Assembly: GCA_016713765.1 (NCBI GenBank)
Contig: JADJON010000001.1
Span: 1,674,001-1,738,000, forward strand
Direction of reading: 5' to 3'
From: Bacteroidota bacterium
GTDB taxonomy: Bacteria; Bacteroidota; Bacteroidia; AKYH767-A; 2013-40CM-41-45
DNA length: 64,000 nt
The notes below the pieces were generated by a model, which saw only the letters and a list, made by a program, of their open reading frames with translations, was not told where the DNA came from and did not search any database. Shown here in pieces: positions 51,892 through 62,100 of the stretch (position 1 is the stretch's first letter; every line of letters starts with the position of its first letter). Both the position numbers and the translations under genes were made by a program.

Positions 51892-52725
51892 TTACTGAAC
51901 AGCTTGTTTGCCCCGAACCACGTAGGCGCTGACGAAGATGGAAACTTCGTAAAGGATGTAGAGGGGGATGGCGACCATGATCAGCGTCGTGGCGTCCGAG
52001 GTTGGCGTGATCACGGCCGACAGGATCAGGATCACCACGATGGCATGTTTCCGGTAGTCGCGCATGAATTTAGGACTCAGGATGCCCACCTTGGAAAGGA
52101 AATAGACCACGATCGGGAGTTCGAACACGATGCCGGTAATCAGGGTCATCGTGGTTACGGTGGAAATGAACGAGTCGAGGCTGATCATATTCTGGACTTC
52201 CGTACTGACCTGGTAATTACCCAGAAAATTGACAGTCATCGGCGTGATGATGTAATAGCCGAACAATACACCTGTAATGAAGAGAAAGGAGGTGTAAAAC
52301 ACGATCCCGTTGGCGTACCGTCTTTCCTTCTCATGCAGCGCGGGTTTGATGAAGCGCCAGAGTTCCCATACCACATAGGGAAAGCCCGTGACCAGGCCCG
52401 CCACGAAAGCGACCCACATATGGGTCGTGAACTGCGAAGAAATATCGGTTGCGATCAGCCGGAAGGGGATCTCGCGGATGCACAGATCTTCCCCCAACTG
52501 CAAACGGTCTGACAGATGGCACAGGACACGGTAGGTAAGGAACTGAGGGTTCTTGGGGGCAAGCAGTATTCCGTCAAAGAGGAGCTCCTTCAGGAAAAAC
52601 CAGGTCAGCGCCAGCACCATGACGACACCGACCGCGCGTACCAGGTGCCAGCGTAAGGCCTCCAGATGCCCGAGAAAAGACATCTCCGCCTGCGGATTGA
52701 TGTTACTGCGATCGAAAAGAGCCAT
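51892..52725 (-). CDS. tatC: Twin-arginine translocase subunit TatC
   Basis: A 277-residue inner-membrane protein with six predicted transmembrane helices and the TatC signatures: an N-terminal MSFLGHLEALRWHLVRA, the cytoplasmic loop with PFRLIATDISSQFTTHMWVAF, PYVVWELWRFIKPALHEKERR and later FELPIVVYFLSKVGILSPKF. It forms the receptor for folded twin-arginine substrates with TatA/B, which are not in the window. The start ATG 52725 is clear. It is placed between the KpsF-type isomerase (50 bp upstream) and the AhpD-like gene. Confidence 0.95.
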   Translation of the reverse strand: MALFDRSNINPQAEMSFLGHLEALRWHLVRAVGVVMVLALTWFFLKELLFDGILLAPKNPQFLTYRVLCHLSDRLQLGEDLCIREIPFRLIATDISSQFTTHMWVAFVAGLVTGFPYVVWELWRFIKPALHEKERRYANGIVFYTSFLFITGVLFGYYIITPMTVNFLGNYQVSTEVQNMISLDSFISTVTTMTLITGIVFELPIVVYFLSKVGILSPKFMRDYRKHAIVVILILSAVITPTSDATTLIMVAIPLYILYEVSIFVSAYVVRGKQAVQ

Positions 52726-52775
52726 GAAGGGTCAAAGATAGCCAGTGAATTCAAATCGCCCGGAGGACTGTGTTA

Positions 52776-53741
52776 TCACAGGATGCCTTCCTTGACGAGA
52801 TCATGCAGGTGCACGAAGCCCGCGAATCGACCCTTATCGGTCACCAACAGTTGTGAAATATTGTACTGCTTCATCAGGTTGAGCGCGTCCACTGCCATGG
52901 TGTCCTTGGCAACTTGCTTGGGATTCGTATTCATCACATCGCGGGCCTTGATGCCTTCAATGGATTTTCGGTTGATGAGCATCCGGCGAAGGTCGCCGTC
53001 CGTTATCACCCCAACCAATTTGCCCTTTTCAAGCACAGCCGTCGCGCCTAAACGGTTCGATGAGATCTCGAGAATCACATCCTTGATGTCCGTATTGGAG
53101 GAAACGGCGGGTTTCGCATTGCCGGGGAATATGTCCTTGACTTTCAGGTAAAGCTTTTTCCCCAAGGCGCCTCCGGGATGGTATTTGGCAAAGTCGCGGC
53201 TGGTGAAGCCCCGTTGCTCGAGCAGACAGACTGCCAGCGCGTCCCCCATAGCCATCTGCGCGGTGGAACTGCTGGTTGGAGCCAGGTTGTTAGGACAGGC
53301 CTCCTTGGCCACATAGGTATTCAGGACGAGGTCGGCCTGTTTGGCCAGGTACGATTCGGGATTACCGACCATCCCGATCAGGATGTTTCCCCAGGAACGG
53401 AGCAAGGGCACCAGCACTTTGATCTCAGGAGTATCACCACTTTTGGAGATGCAGATGATCACATCGTGCTTTTGAATGATGCCAAGGTCGCCGTGGATAG
53501 CGTCGGCGGCATGCATGAAAATGGAAGGTGTTCCGGTCGAATTAAGCGTCGCGACGATCTTTTGAGCGATAATCGCACTCTTGCCGATACCGCTGACAAT
53601 CACGCGTCCTTTGCTTTTTAGAATTGCCTCAACGCAGGCCACAAACTGATCGTCAATGTGTTGCGTGAGATTGGCCACAGCTCCGGCTTCGATTTGGAGC
53701 GTCCTTACGGCCAGTTTGCGGATGTTGGATTGATTTTTCAA
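52776..53741 (-). CDS. kdsD: Arabinose-5-phosphate isomerase, KpsF/KdsD/GutQ family
   Basis: Converts ribulose-5-phosphate to arabinose-5-phosphate, the first step to Kdo of LPS, in the cytoplasm. An SIS domain occupies about 30-175, with VIVSGIGKSAIIAQKIVATLNSTGTPSIFMHA split around GKSA, the ICISKSGDTPE loop and SSSTAQMAMGDA. Two CBS domains follow (about 205-320). The start is a TTG at 53741 (then KNQSNIRKLAVRTLQIEA), because no ATG occurs for about 70 residues and a TAA precedes it. A -7 element TAATTTTG lies at 53787-53794 on the minus strand. It leads the tatC operon. Confidence 0.93.
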   Translation of the reverse strand: MKNQSNIRKLAVRTLQIEAGAVANLTQHIDDQFVACVEAILKSKGRVIVSGIGKSAIIAQKIVATLNSTGTPSIFMHAADAIHGDLGIIQKHDVIICISKSGDTPEIKVLVPLLRSWGNILIGMVGNPESYLAKQADLVLNTYVAKEACPNNLAPTSSSTAQMAMGDALAVCLLEQRGFTSRDFAKYHPGGALGKKLYLKVKDIFPGNAKPAVSSNTDIKDVILEISSNRLGATAVLEKGKLVGVITDGDLRRMLINRKSIEGIKARDVMNTNPKQVAKDTMAVDALNLMKQYNISQLLVTDKGRFAGFVHLHDLVKEGIL

Positions 53742-53786
53742 TGATCTAGCTTAAAAATATCGCGCGGGAATAGCCGTTTATTGGGA

Positions 53787-53794
53787 CAAAATTA
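53787..53794 (-). promoter_or_regulatory. Bacteroidetes -7 element (TAATTTTG) for the kdsD-tatC operon
   Basis: An exact TAnnTTTG match on the minus strand, 46 bp before the TTG start. No good TTG is present at the right distance upstream. Confidence 0.5.
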
Positions 53795-53873
53795 TTTAAT
53801 TTTAAAGCAGGAACGCGTGATGCCTTGCTCACGCGTAATTGTTTTGTAAAAAGCTGAAAAACAGAATACTATA

Positions 53874-56063
53874 ATGCTAGTGGCGGAAAAACCGTTGAAG
53901 ACTTACCTCAGAAAGTACTTCGGTTTTGACAAATTTAAGGGGGAACAGGAGAGCATCATTCGAAATGTGCTGTCGGGGAAGGACACCTTCGTCATCATGC
54001 CGACAGGTGGTGGGAAATCCATGTGCTATCAGCTTCCTTCCATGATCATGGAGGGAACTGCGATTGTCGTTTCACCCCTCATCGCCCTGATGAAGAACCA
54101 GGTCGATGCCATGCGGGGATTCAGTAACGAAGAGGGGATCGCGCATTTTCTGAACTCCTCACTTAATAAATCAGAGATCGCGACGGTCCGCAAGGACATC
54201 AAGGAGGGTCGAACCAAGCTCCTGTACGTTGCCCCGGAATCACTGACAAAAGAGGAAAACGTAGAGTTCCTGCGCAGTGTACCCATCTCGTTTTTCGCGA
54301 TCGATGAGGCGCACTGTATTTCGGAATGGGGGCATGACTTCCGACCCGAATACCGCCGGCTTCGCCCGATTATTGACGCGATCGGTAAAGTTCCCATCAT
54401 TGCTCTTACAGCCACGGCAACGCCCAAGGTCCAATTGGACATTCAAAAGAACCTGGGTATGACCGATGCGACGGTCTATAAAGCGTCCTTCAATCGCGGA
54501 AACCTGTACTATGAGGTTCGCCCGAAGGTTGACGTCATCAAAGAGATCATCAAATTCGTAAAGCAGAACACCGGCAAATCCGGAATCATCTATTGTCTTA
54601 GCAGGAAGAAAGTGGAAGAGGTAGCGTCCACGCTTTCCGTCAATGGCATTCGTGCATTACCGTATCATGCCGGCCTCGACGCCGGCGTTCGTGCCGATAC
54701 CCAGGATAAATTCCTCATGGAAGAAATAGAGGTCATCGTGGCTACGATCGCCTTTGGAATGGGTATCGATAAACCGGACGTCCGTTTTGTCATCCACCAC
54801 GATATACCCAAGAGCCTGGAAGGGTATTACCAGGAGACCGGACGTTCCGGCAGGGATGGTCGCGAAGGGAAATGCGTTACCTTCTACAGTTACAAGGATA
54901 TCGAGAAGCTGGAGAAGTTCATGAAGGGAAAACCGGTGGCCGAGCAGGAAGTGGGTAAACAGTTGCTGCTTGAAACCGTCGGCTATGCGGAAACGTCCGT
55001 TTGCAGAAGAAAAGTGTTGCTCAATTATTTCGGCGAACAATATGTCGAGGAGAATTGCGGCAATTGTGATAACTGCCTCCACCCGAAGAAAAGCTTCGAC
55101 GGTAAGGAAGAAGTAAGCACTGTGCTTGAGACCGTTCAGGCGGTGAAGGAGAAATTCCCGATGGAGCACATCGTGAATGTTGTTTGTGGAAAAGCGGAGA
55201 ACAATGTGAAGCTCCACGGGCACGACCAGCTCGAGATATTCGGCGAGGGGTCGGACCATGAGCCGAGGTTCTGGACAGCCATCATCCGGCAATCGTTGCT
55301 GGCCGGGCTGTTGTCGAAGGATATTGAGACCTACGGAACGCTTCGGTTGACGGATAAGGGCAAGGCCTTTCTCAAGAAGCCTGTCAAGATCATGGTGGTC
55401 GAAGACAAGGACTACAGCAACACGGAAAGTGATGAGGAAGAGGAGTTCAGCGGAAGTAATGCTGCCGCTGCCGACCCGGTCCTGTTCGCGCAATTAAAAG
55501 ACCTGCGCAAGCAGATTGCCAAGCAGAAAAGCGTTCCGCCCTTTGTGGTCTTTCAGGACCCTTCGCTGGAGGAAATGGCCATTCAGTATCCGATCACCAT
55601 GGATGAACTGAAGAACATTTCCGGCGTCGGAGCAGGGAAGGCGACCAAATTCGGGAAGCCATTCGTCGAACTGATCAAGAAGTATGTGGAGGAGAATGAG
55701 ATCGATCGTCCAATGGATCTCGTGGTCAAATCGATTGTGAACAAGTCGGGCTTGAAAGTCTACCTGATCCAAAACATCGACCGGAAGATTTCACTCAATG
55801 ATATGGCAACGGCTAAGGGCATGACCCTGGAAAACCTGTTGACTGAGCTTGAAACGATCGTCTCTTCGGGAACCCGGATCGACATCAATTATTACATCAA
55901 CGAGGTCGTCGACATTGACCGCCAGGCTGAAGTGTTCGAATACTTCAAGTCGGCTGATTCCGACTCCGCCGAAGAAGCGCTGCGGGAACTCGGTGAAAAT
56001 GATTATTCCATCAACGATATCCGTTTGATGCGTATCAAGTTTCTCTCGGAACTCGGCAACTGA
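53874..56063 (+). CDS. recQ: ATP-dependent DNA helicase RecQ
   Basis: A 729-residue RecQ that unwinds recombination and stalled-fork intermediates. Motifs: Q-motif region FKGEQESIIRNVL, Walker A MPTGGGKSM (42-50), DEAHCISEWGHDFRPEY (DEAH box about 142), motif VI YYQETGRSGRDGREG (about 322). The zinc-binding cysteines follow (CRRKVLLNYFGEQYVEENCGNCDNC region, four Cys around 378-402), then a winged-helix RQC domain and an HRDC domain (about 540-620, DLRKQIAKQKSVPPFVVF and SGVGAGKATKFGKPF). A C-terminal extension with acidic linker and a further helical region to 729 is common in Bacteroidetes RecQ. Start ATG 53874. Confidence 0.96.
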   Translation: MLVAEKPLKTYLRKYFGFDKFKGEQESIIRNVLSGKDTFVIMPTGGGKSMCYQLPSMIMEGTAIVVSPLIALMKNQVDAMRGFSNEEGIAHFLNSSLNKSEIATVRKDIKEGRTKLLYVAPESLTKEENVEFLRSVPISFFAIDEAHCISEWGHDFRPEYRRLRPIIDAIGKVPIIALTATATPKVQLDIQKNLGMTDATVYKASFNRGNLYYEVRPKVDVIKEIIKFVKQNTGKSGIIYCLSRKKVEEVASTLSVNGIRALPYHAGLDAGVRADTQDKFLMEEIEVIVATIAFGMGIDKPDVRFVIHHDIPKSLEGYYQETGRSGRDGREGKCVTFYSYKDIEKLEKFMKGKPVAEQEVGKQLLLETVGYAETSVCRRKVLLNYFGEQYVEENCGNCDNCLHPKKSFDGKEEVSTVLETVQAVKEKFPMEHIVNVVCGKAENNVKLHGHDQLEIFGEGSDHEPRFWTAIIRQSLLAGLLSKDIETYGTLRLTDKGKAFLKKPVKIMVVEDKDYSNTESDEEEEFSGSNAAAADPVLFAQLKDLRKQIAKQKSVPPFVVFQDPSLEEMAIQYPITMDELKNISGVGAGKATKFGKPFVELIKKYVEENEIDRPMDLVVKSIVNKSGLKVYLIQNIDRKISLNDMATAKGMTLENLLTELETIVSSGTRIDINYYINEVVDIDRQAEVFEYFKSADSDSAEEALRELGENDYSINDIRLMRIKFLSELGN

Positions 56064-56082
56064 TTCCCGACCGGATTACCTT

Positions 56083-56120
56083 AAATAAAAATGGCTGCCC
56101 ACCGGCAGCCATTTTTATTT
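56083..56120. terminator. Perfect bidirectional terminator between recQ and the adhesin gene
   Basis: AAATAAAAATGGCTGCC (56083-56099) pairs perfectly with its complement at 56104-56120, 17 bp with a CACC loop. The A- and T-rich ends supply U-runs in both directions. Confidence 0.85.
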
Positions 56121-56133
56121 ATGTGTTCCGCTA

Positions 56134-59100
56134 TCAGCGCACCAGGGTTACATGCCCAACGTAGCGGTGTCCTTTACCCCGGAAGTCCTTCACACTGACG
56201 ATGTATTCATATACATCCTGCTGGCAAGGCTGTTCGTTGTTTTGGTAAGAACCGTTCCAGGGTGTTTCCGGACTGGTGGAATGGTAGATGACCAGCCCCC
56301 AGCGGTCCATGATCCACATTTCGAAATCTGTCCATCCTACACCCAGTGGCAGGAAGCCGTCGTTCACACCATCTTTATTCGGCGTGAAGGCGTTCGGAAT
56401 ATAGATCGCGAAATCCTGTTCTACCCGGATGGTGCCGAAAATGGTGTCCAGGCAACCGGCCGGATTCATGACGATCAGTTGGATCTGATAGGTGCCGGTG
56501 TCCGCGTAATTGTGCGCCGCCGATGATCCGTGTTCAACCGGTGACCCGTCGCCGAAATCCCAGGCGTACCAGCTTGCTCCGCTACTGGTGTTCTCGAACG
56601 ATACGTTGGCATTCACGAGTGATACCGTATCAGCGGAGGCGGAGAAGCCGGCTACCGGATAGGGATGCACGGTGACCAGATTACTGACGTTCAGATAATC
56701 GATACAACCATCCGGTGTTTCTATCAGCAGACTTACGCTGTAGGTTCCTGGTTCGGTATAGGTATGAATCGGTGACGTTTCGCTGCTCGTGGATCCATCG
56801 CCCAGGTTCCAGGCATAGGTTGATCCTGCAGGGGTCGTGGATCCATCCAGGAAGTTTACCACCACCGGGCTGCAACCCGCAATTTCCTGAGGGGTGAAAG
56901 CGACTTCGGGAGCCGGTCTGACCAGCACGGTAACCTGATCGGTAGCCGTAGTGCCACAGGCATCGGTTACGGTAACGGTGAAGGTGGTGTCCTGAGCTGG
57001 GTAAACTGTACTGCCGGGGGTCAAAATCTGACCGCTATTCCAACTATACGTATAGGTTCCCGCACCACCGCTAGCCTGTGATCCGATGGTGGTTGCGCTG
57101 CCATCGCATAAGGTGGCATCTCCGGTTGCTACCACCGTCAGCGGGTCGGGGACACTGATGGTGACCGACAAGGGTCCAGAGGAGCATCCGTTCGCATCGG
57201 TGACCGTAACGCCGTATTGCGTGGTACCGACGGGCGAAACGGTTTGTGAAGAGTCCGTGCTGCCATCGGTCCAGAGATAAGCGTACGGTTGGGTACCTCC
57301 GGAAACGGAAGTCGCCAACACCAAAACAAAGCCAGGACACAGCGCCTGATCAGCCGGTAGAGCAGCCAGCAGAGGAGCTGGTTCTTCGATTTCAAATTGG
57401 TTGAGGTTCACACAACCATTGGCATCCGATACGGTAACGGTGTAATTGCCCCCGCTCAGTCCGCTGGCTGTCGCGCCTGAACCAACGGCAGGCAACCAGG
57501 AATACGAATAGGGAGCGGCTCCGCCACTAACGCTTACCGCGGCCGAGCCGTTTGCCATACCGTTACAACCGACGTTTGTTGAAGTCGGCGTAAGCACCAT
57601 CGAGGTATTGGAGTTGACAGCAACGCTTTCACTCTCATTGCATCCGCCGGCATCGGTAATCACAACGGTATAGAGGCCGGCGGCAAGTCCTCCGGCAGTA
57701 GGAGTGGACGCTCCGCCCGGCGACCATTGATATTGCCACGGTGGCGTTCCACCCGATGGTGCGACGGTTGCGCTGCCATCCGTTCCGCCATTACAAGAGG
57801 CCGGTGTTGAACTGGTCAGTATGCTGATCGGATCAGGTTCTTCGATCAACACTTGAACGGTGGATACACATCCTGTTGCGTCGGTGATTTGGACCTGGTA
57901 GCTTCCGGCGGCAAGACCGCTTGCTGAAGCCAGGGTCCCGCCTGTGGGAGACCAGGAATAGGTATACGGTGCTGTCCCGCCCGTTGCGCTGATCGTTGCA
58001 CTACCGTTGGCACCGCCATTACAACTTACGTCGGTGTATGATTGCAAGGTGGCCGTGGCGCCGCCAATGCTGCTGACCGTCACGTTCGCAGACTGGGTGC
58101 AGCCGTTTCCATCGGTTACAACCACGGAGTAGTTGCCGGACGCGAGGTTGGTAAGGTTGGCGTTGTTGCCGGAGCCCGGTGTCCACGCATAAGTGAACGA
58201 GCCCGTGCCGCCTGCAGCCAATACACTGGCTGTCCCGTTTGATCCTCCGCAAGTGGTAGGAGTTGAATTGGTCTGAAGTTGGATGGCATCCGGTTCCTGA
58301 ATTGAAACGTTCACGAAATTGAGACAACCATTCGCATCCGTTACGCTGACTACATAATTGCCACCGCCCAACCCGCTGGCACTCGTCGAGTTGCCGCCAT
58401 AGGGTGACCACTGGTAGGTGAATGGTCCTGTTCCGCCATTCACATTGATGCTGGCACTTCCATCGGATGCTCCGTTGCAACTCACATTCGAGGTGGCGGC
58501 GAGCGAAACGGTCGGACCTCCCTGGTTGGCCACAACGGCGGAGGCGGAGTTGGTGCAACCATTGGCATCCGTCACAATTACCGTATAGGAACCTGCAGGT
58601 AAATTGTTGGCAGTCGCATTTACGGAACCACCCGACGACCAGCTATAGGTGTAAGGGGCAGATCCTCCGTTGACATTCACTGTTGCAGAGCCATTCGAAG
58701 CGCTGCAGGCCGAAGGCGTGGAAGAGGTGGTCAGTTGAATGGCGACGGGTTGTGTAACAGTGGCCGTTGCGGAGGTCGTGCAACCGTTTGCATCGGTTAC
58801 CGTCACCGTATAGTTGCCGGCCGATAGTCCGGTGGCGGTACTGCCCGAAGAACCCGAAGGGAACCAGGCGTAGGAATATCCTGCGGTCCCACCGCTTACG
58901 CTTACGCTGGCTGTTCCATCGCTTCCGCCATTGCAATCGGTAGCGGTGGCGGTCGCATTAGCCGCCAGGGCCACGGGTTGAGCAACCGTAGCACTCGCGC
59001 CAGCGGTACAGCCGTTGGCATCGGTAATGGTCACTGTATAATTTCCGGCGCTGAGATTGATGGCGGAAGCGGAGGAAGCACCACCTGGAGCCCAGGCATA

Positions 59101-62100
59101 ACTATAGGGTCCGGTTCCACCGGCAACTACGACATCCGCTGATCCGGATGGCGATCCGAAGCATAAGGTGGGTTGCGTTGTAGTCTGCAGCGCTAGGGCG
59201 GTCGGTTCGGTGATCGTTACCTGGTCATTGGAAATGCAACCATTCGCATCCGTTACGGTAACACTGAAATTGCCGGCAGAAAGTCCCGTTGCAGTTGCGC
59301 CCGAACCCCCGGCAGGGGACCATGCAAAGCTGAATGGCGCTGTGCCGGTGCTGACATTCACGGTCGCGCTACCGTCGTTTCCGCCGAAGCAGGAGACTTG
59401 TTGCACAACAGCAGTTGCAATGGTCGGGCCGCCGATATTGGAAACGCTGGCATTCGCAGTCTGGGTACACCCGTTGGCGTCGGTGACGATGACGGTGTAG
59501 CTGCCTGCTACAAGTCCGCTTGCATTTGCTCCGGTTGCACCGCCAGGGCTCCAGGCGTAAGAATAAGAGCCAGCGCCGCCGCTTACGCTGGCAGTTGCCG
59601 ATCCGTTAGCCGATCCGCAGGATGCCGGAGTTGAAGAAGTGCTGACATTGATCGCGGCCGGTTGGCCAACGACGGCGGTTGACGTGATGGAACAACCGTT
59701 ATCATCGGTTACGGTTACGGTATAGGTTCCTGCAGCGACGCCAATCGTCGTACTATTGTTGCCGCCTGTCGGGAACCAGCTATACGTGTAGCCCGGTGTC
59801 CCGCCATTCGCGGAAACCGTGGCGCTACCATCGGCGCTGCCGTTACATTGTGTGGCTTGTGTCGAGGTCGAAGCGGTGACGGCGGTCGGCTGAGTGACAG
59901 AAGCAGTGGCAGTTGACGTACAGCCGTTTTGGTCGGATACTGTAACCGTATAAGTTCCTGCATTCAGATTGGAAGCGGAGGCGCCCGCAATACTGCCCGG
60001 CATCCAGAGATAGGTATAGGGTCCGGTTCCGCCGGCAGCTTGCGCGCTGACCGCGCCGGTTGCTGTGCTGCGACACAATGCTGCTGTCGCACTGGCCTGA
60101 GCCTGTACCGGTGAGGGTTCCGTAATGGTCACGTTGTCGGTCGAGATACAACCATTGGCATCCATTACGGTAACCGAATAACTTCCGGCAGGCAAGCCGG
60201 TGGCTGTCGCCAGGGTTCCGCCGGCTGGTGCCCAGGTATATGCAAATGGAGCGTTACCGGAGGAAACGGAAACAGTTGCCGATCCATCGGACCCACCATT
60301 GCAGGAAACCTGTTGCACGGTGCTGGCGCTGACCGTCGGGCCGCCGATGTTACCCACATTGGCGACGTCGCTCTGCGTACAACCATTGGCATCGGTCACT
60401 ACGACGGAGTAGGCCCCGGCTGAAAGTCCGGTCGCATTTTGGGTGGTAGCACCGGATGGATTCCAGAGGTAATTGTAGGGTGCGGAACCACCGGATGCAT
60501 TCACCGAGGCGCTTCCATTCGAAGAGCCGCACTGTGCCGGGGTGGAGTTGGTCGACAGGTTCATCGCAGCAGGCTGACCGACCGTAGCTGAGGCTGTGGT
60601 CGTGCATCCGTTCGCATCTGTCACGGTTACCGTATAATTGCCGGGGCTCAGTCCAGCGGCCGTGCCGCCGGATGCTCCGGATGGGAACCAGGAATAAGTA
60701 TATCCTGCCGTGCCGCCATTGACATTAGCTGTTGCGGTGCCGTCATTCCCGCCGTTACACAAAGTAGGAGTGGAGGAAGCCGAGGCGGTTAGCGCACCCG
60801 GAGAGGTAACTGTTCCGCTTGCACTCGAAGTACAACCATTGGCATCCGTTGCAGTAACGGTGTATGTTCCCGCTGCCAGACCACTTGCGGTTGCGCCAAC
60901 TGCTCCACCCGGTGACCAGGAGAAGGTGTAAGCGCCGGTTCCGCCCGCAGCCTGGGCAGTCATACTGCCGTCTGAGGAGCCGGCACAAAGCGTAGGTGTT
61001 GAACTAACCTGAGCTGCTACCGCAGAAGGTTCGGTAATGACAATGTTATCCGATGAAATGCAACCGTTGGCGTCCGTGACGGTGACACTATAATTACCCG
61101 CTGGTAAGCTGTTGGCGGTAGCACCGTTTCCGCCGGAAGGCGACCAGGCGTAAGAATAAGGAGCCGTGCCACTCGAAACGGTAACCGTAGCACGACCATC
61201 ATTTCCACCTGCACAACTGACTTGTTGATTGACGCTGGCGCTGACAGTCGGGCCGCCGGTATTGCCAACGTTCGCGATATCACTTTGTGTACAACCATTT
61301 GCATCCGTGACTAACACGGAATATGCTCCGGCACCGACATTGTTGATCGTGCTGCCGGCGCCGCCACCGGGCGACCAGGAATATGAGTAGGGGCCGGTTC
61401 CGCCGGCTACTGAAACAGATGCCGAACCGTTCGTTCCACCACAAACCGATGGAGTGGAAGATAAGGAGAGTTGCATCGCTAACGGTTCGGTGACCGTTGC
61501 GGCTGCAGTCGTGGTACAGCCGTTGGCATCCGTGATCGTGACACTGTAGGCTCCTGCCGAAAGGCCCGATGCATTCGCCGTGGTGGCACCTCCCGGGAAC
61601 CACGAATAGGAATAACCTGTTGTACCACCGTTCACATTCACGGTAACCGTGCCATTCGACCCTCCATTGCAGGTAACCGCCACAGGTGTGGCAGAAGCGC
61701 TAAGCGCGGCCGGTTGTGCAACGGTCGCTGAGCCGGTAGTTGTACAACCATTGGCATCGGTAATCGTAACGGAATAGTTCCCGGCTCCAACATTGTTAAC
61801 ACCCGCCGTAACAGCTCCACCAGGACTCCAGGTATAACCATAAGGTCCGGTTCCTCCATTGGCAATCGCACTGATACTGCCATCCGTGGATCCGTTACAG
61901 CGTGCATCGATGGCGCTGGCTTGTACGGTCAGTTGCGTGGGTTGATTGATCGTGAGCGGAACCTGCGCGGTGCATCCGTTTTGATCGGTGACCGTTACCG
62001 TGTAACTACCGGCTGAAAGTCCGTTCGCCGAACTTCCCGTGCCACCAGACGGTGACCAGGCATAACTATAGTTGGCGGTTCCGCCGGTGGGCGTCACCGA